A stretch of 33,189 bases of DNA from Polaromonas sp. AER18D-145. GTDB lineage: Bacteria > Pseudomonadota > Gammaproteobacteria > Burkholderiales > Burkholderiaceae_C. Below are positions 31,943-33,189 of the stretch, piece by piece. The position numbers were made by a program, and so were the translations under genes. The stretch is taken from assembly GCF_002379095.1 (NCBI RefSeq), contig NZ_NBZV01000050.1, positions 1 to 33,189 on the forward strand, in the 5' to 3' direction. Under the pieces are notes generated by a model. It did not search any database and had not been told where the DNA came from. It worked only from the letters and a program-made list of their open reading frames with translations. The first letter of the stretch is position 1, and every line of letters begins with the position of its first letter.

Positions 31943-33165
31943 TTAGGCACCGTTGGCACGGTCACATCGCCCGCCGCCCGAACCACCTTGCCGTCCTTCA
32001 TGGTCGCGATGTTGACCTTGGCGGTGCCGGTGGGGAAGGGGGCGTCGTTGCTGAAGTCCACGCCTGGCAGTATGCCCATCAGGTCGTTGCTGGTGAACTG
32101 GCTGTTCATCAAGGTCTCGCGCACGGCTTCGCCGGTGACTTTGCCGGGGCCCTTGGCCTTGATGGTGGCCTCAATCGCGCGCACGGCCACGATGCTTTGG
32201 CCCAGGCCCATGATGGTCATTGCATTCCAGCCCGATTTCAGGCCATGCTTTTCCTGCAACATGCTGTAGAACTTGCGTGCGGTCGAGTCGTCTTCGCTGG
32301 CATCGGCGATAGCACCCACCTCGAAATCACCGGCAAAGCCGTTCGGGTCGCCAAGTGCCTTGGATGATCCCACCACCCCGTTGTGCAGCGAGAGCATGAT
32401 CGGGACGTTCTTGCCCAGCGCCTGCAAGGCCCGTTTGGTGGCCACGGCCTGGGCGGTGTTGGTCTGGATCACGATCACGTCGGTGCCGGCGTTGACCAGG
32501 CGGCGTACCGCCAGGGTCAGGTCGGTTGGCTGCACTTCGGTCCAGATCGCCTCGACGAAGGTGGCCTTGTCGGGGTTGGCCTTGGTGTAGCTTTGCAGGC
32601 CCTTGGCCATGTCGGCGTAGGCGGGTGTGGCTTCGGAGGTGATGATCGCCACCTTGACCGGGCGCTTGCCCTGGAGTTTTGTGGTGCGGAACCATTCCAG
32701 GAATCCGGCCGCCTCATGGGCGTAGGTGGGGCGCAGGTTCAGGGCCCATTGGTTGGGTTTCCAGCCGAAGCCGTAGGTGGCGGTGCCCATGAGCATGGGG
32801 ATCTTGTCTTCCGGCAGGCGCTGTTGCAGTGCGGCGGCATCTGGGCCGCCGAGGCCGAGCAGGAGCGCGGGTTTGACTTCGGCCTTGATGCCGGGCCACA
32901 GGCTGGCGGTTTGCGCCACGTCGTAGCGCGTGTCGAAGGTTTTGACGACGATCTGCACGTTGAGCTTGCTGCCGACTTCCTTGTTCCACCACTCGATCAC
33001 GGCGAGTCGCCCGCCCTGCATCTGGGGCATGACGTTGGCGTAGGGGCCGGCGAAGTCGGCAAAGGCGGCCACGTTGATCGTCGTCGTTTGCGCGTGGGCG
33101 GGCGCGTTCAGCAGCAGGCCGGTGGCCAGGGCGGCCGTGAGTTTGAGAAAGGTATTGCGTTGCAT
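31936..33165 (-). CDS. ABC transporter substrate-binding protein (HAAT type), 409 aa
   Basis: A secreted type I periplasmic binding protein with a signal peptide (MQRNTFLKLTAALATGLLL, cleavage after AHA near residue 25). The mature part opens TTTINVAAFADFAGPYANVMPQMQGGRLAVIEWWN, typical of the amide/branched-chain/aromatic group. It differs clearly from the binding protein at 13392. Lipid-type or aromatic acids are possible ligands; the co-directional CoA-transferase gene suggests an acid later activated with CoA. The leader (CAC repeats, then GGAGACAA) resembles that of the other binding protein. Confidence 0.88.
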   Translation of the reverse strand: MQRNTFLKLTAALATGLLLNAPAHAQTTTINVAAFADFAGPYANVMPQMQGGRLAVIEWWNKEVGSKLNVQIVVKTFDTRYDVAQTASLWPGIKAEVKPALLLGLGGPDAAALQQRLPEDKIPMLMGTATYGFGWKPNQWALNLRPTYAHEAAGFLEWFRTTKLQGKRPVKVAIITSEATPAYADMAKGLQSYTKANPDKATFVEAIWTEVQPTDLTLAVRRLVNAGTDVIVIQTNTAQAVATKRALQALGKNVPIMLSLHNGVVGSSKALGDPNGFAGDFEVGAIADASEDDSTARKFYSMLQEKHGLKSGWNAMTIMGLGQSIVAVRAIEATIKAKGPGKVTGEAVRETLMNSQFTSNDLMGILPGVDFSNDAPFPTGTAKVNIATMKDGKVVRAAGDVTVPTVPKW

Positions 33166-33189
33166 GCTTGTCTCCAGGTGGTGGTGGTG

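Noticed and set aside
33166..33189. GGT repeat run at the window's right end as a CRISPR or tandem repeat
   Set aside because: It is only four short triplets and reads as the leader of the adjacent binding-protein gene.

Overview
The window reads as an accessory (genomic island or plasmid) segment of a betaproteobacterium, most likely Burkholderiales/Comamonadaceae. The reasons are the GC-rich catabolic genes, the families present (phthalate 4,5-dioxygenase type oxygenase, NagG-type oxygenase, HAAT-type ABC transporters, class III CoA-transferase) and the many insertion-sequence scars. No rRNA, tRNA or CRISPR array was seen.

Left part (1-3.6 kb): the right end of an ISL3-family element carrying a small nested MITE-like insertion; a small hypothetical gene and an SRAP (HMCES/YedK-like) gene; a small membrane protein; and a complete IS630-family element that sits in a broken MFS gene.

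Sulfur module (3.1-8.4 kb, all minus strand): an ArsR-rhodanese fusion regulator, a DsrE-like protein, a persulfide-dioxygenase-like metallo-beta-lactamase, a YeeE/YedE thiosulfate transporter, an MFS transporter, a periplasmic rhodanese and the truncated MFS gene. It looks like one operon for uptake and handling of sulfane sulfur, with an operator-like repeat at its start.

Metal/sulfite block (8.7-11.2 kb): a solitary 38-bp Tn3-family inverted repeat is followed by divergent tauE/safE and chrA genes, with a long perfect palindrome between them, and a PadR regulator. Remnants of a Tn3 transposase and of a KfrA-like coiled-coil gene follow (11.4-12.9 kb).

Catabolic region (12.9-29.3 kb, all plus strand, many overlapping genes): this is the centre of interest. 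Module 1 holds a Rieske ferredoxin, a five-gene branched-chain-type ABC transporter, a NahE/PhdJ-type hydratase-aldolase, a gentisate-dioxygenase-like bicupin, the beta and alpha subunits of a NagGH-type ring hydroxylase, a MarR regulator and an aldehyde dehydrogenase. Module 2 holds a phthalate 4,5-dioxygenase oxygenase, a 4,5-dihydroxyphthalate decarboxylase, a phthalate dioxygenase reductase, a phthalate dihydrodiol dehydrogenase, a second MarR regulator and the first ~60 codons of a quinolinate phosphoribosyltransferase. Read together, the enzymes form a route from 1-hydroxy-2-naphthoate through 2'-carboxybenzalpyruvate, 2-carboxybenzaldehyde and phthalate to protocatechuate. The NagGH-type oxygenase is a candidate for making 1-hydroxy-2-naphthoate from 2-naphthoate. 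A shared GATATCTAA palindrome precedes both modules.

Right end (29.3-33.2 kb): a decayed IS110-family fragment cuts the quinolinate phosphoribosyltransferase gene. Beyond it lies a minus-strand block with an alpha-methylacyl-CoA racemase-like CoA-transferase, a LivF-type ATPase and a HAAT-type binding protein, part of a transporter operon that begins beyond the window.
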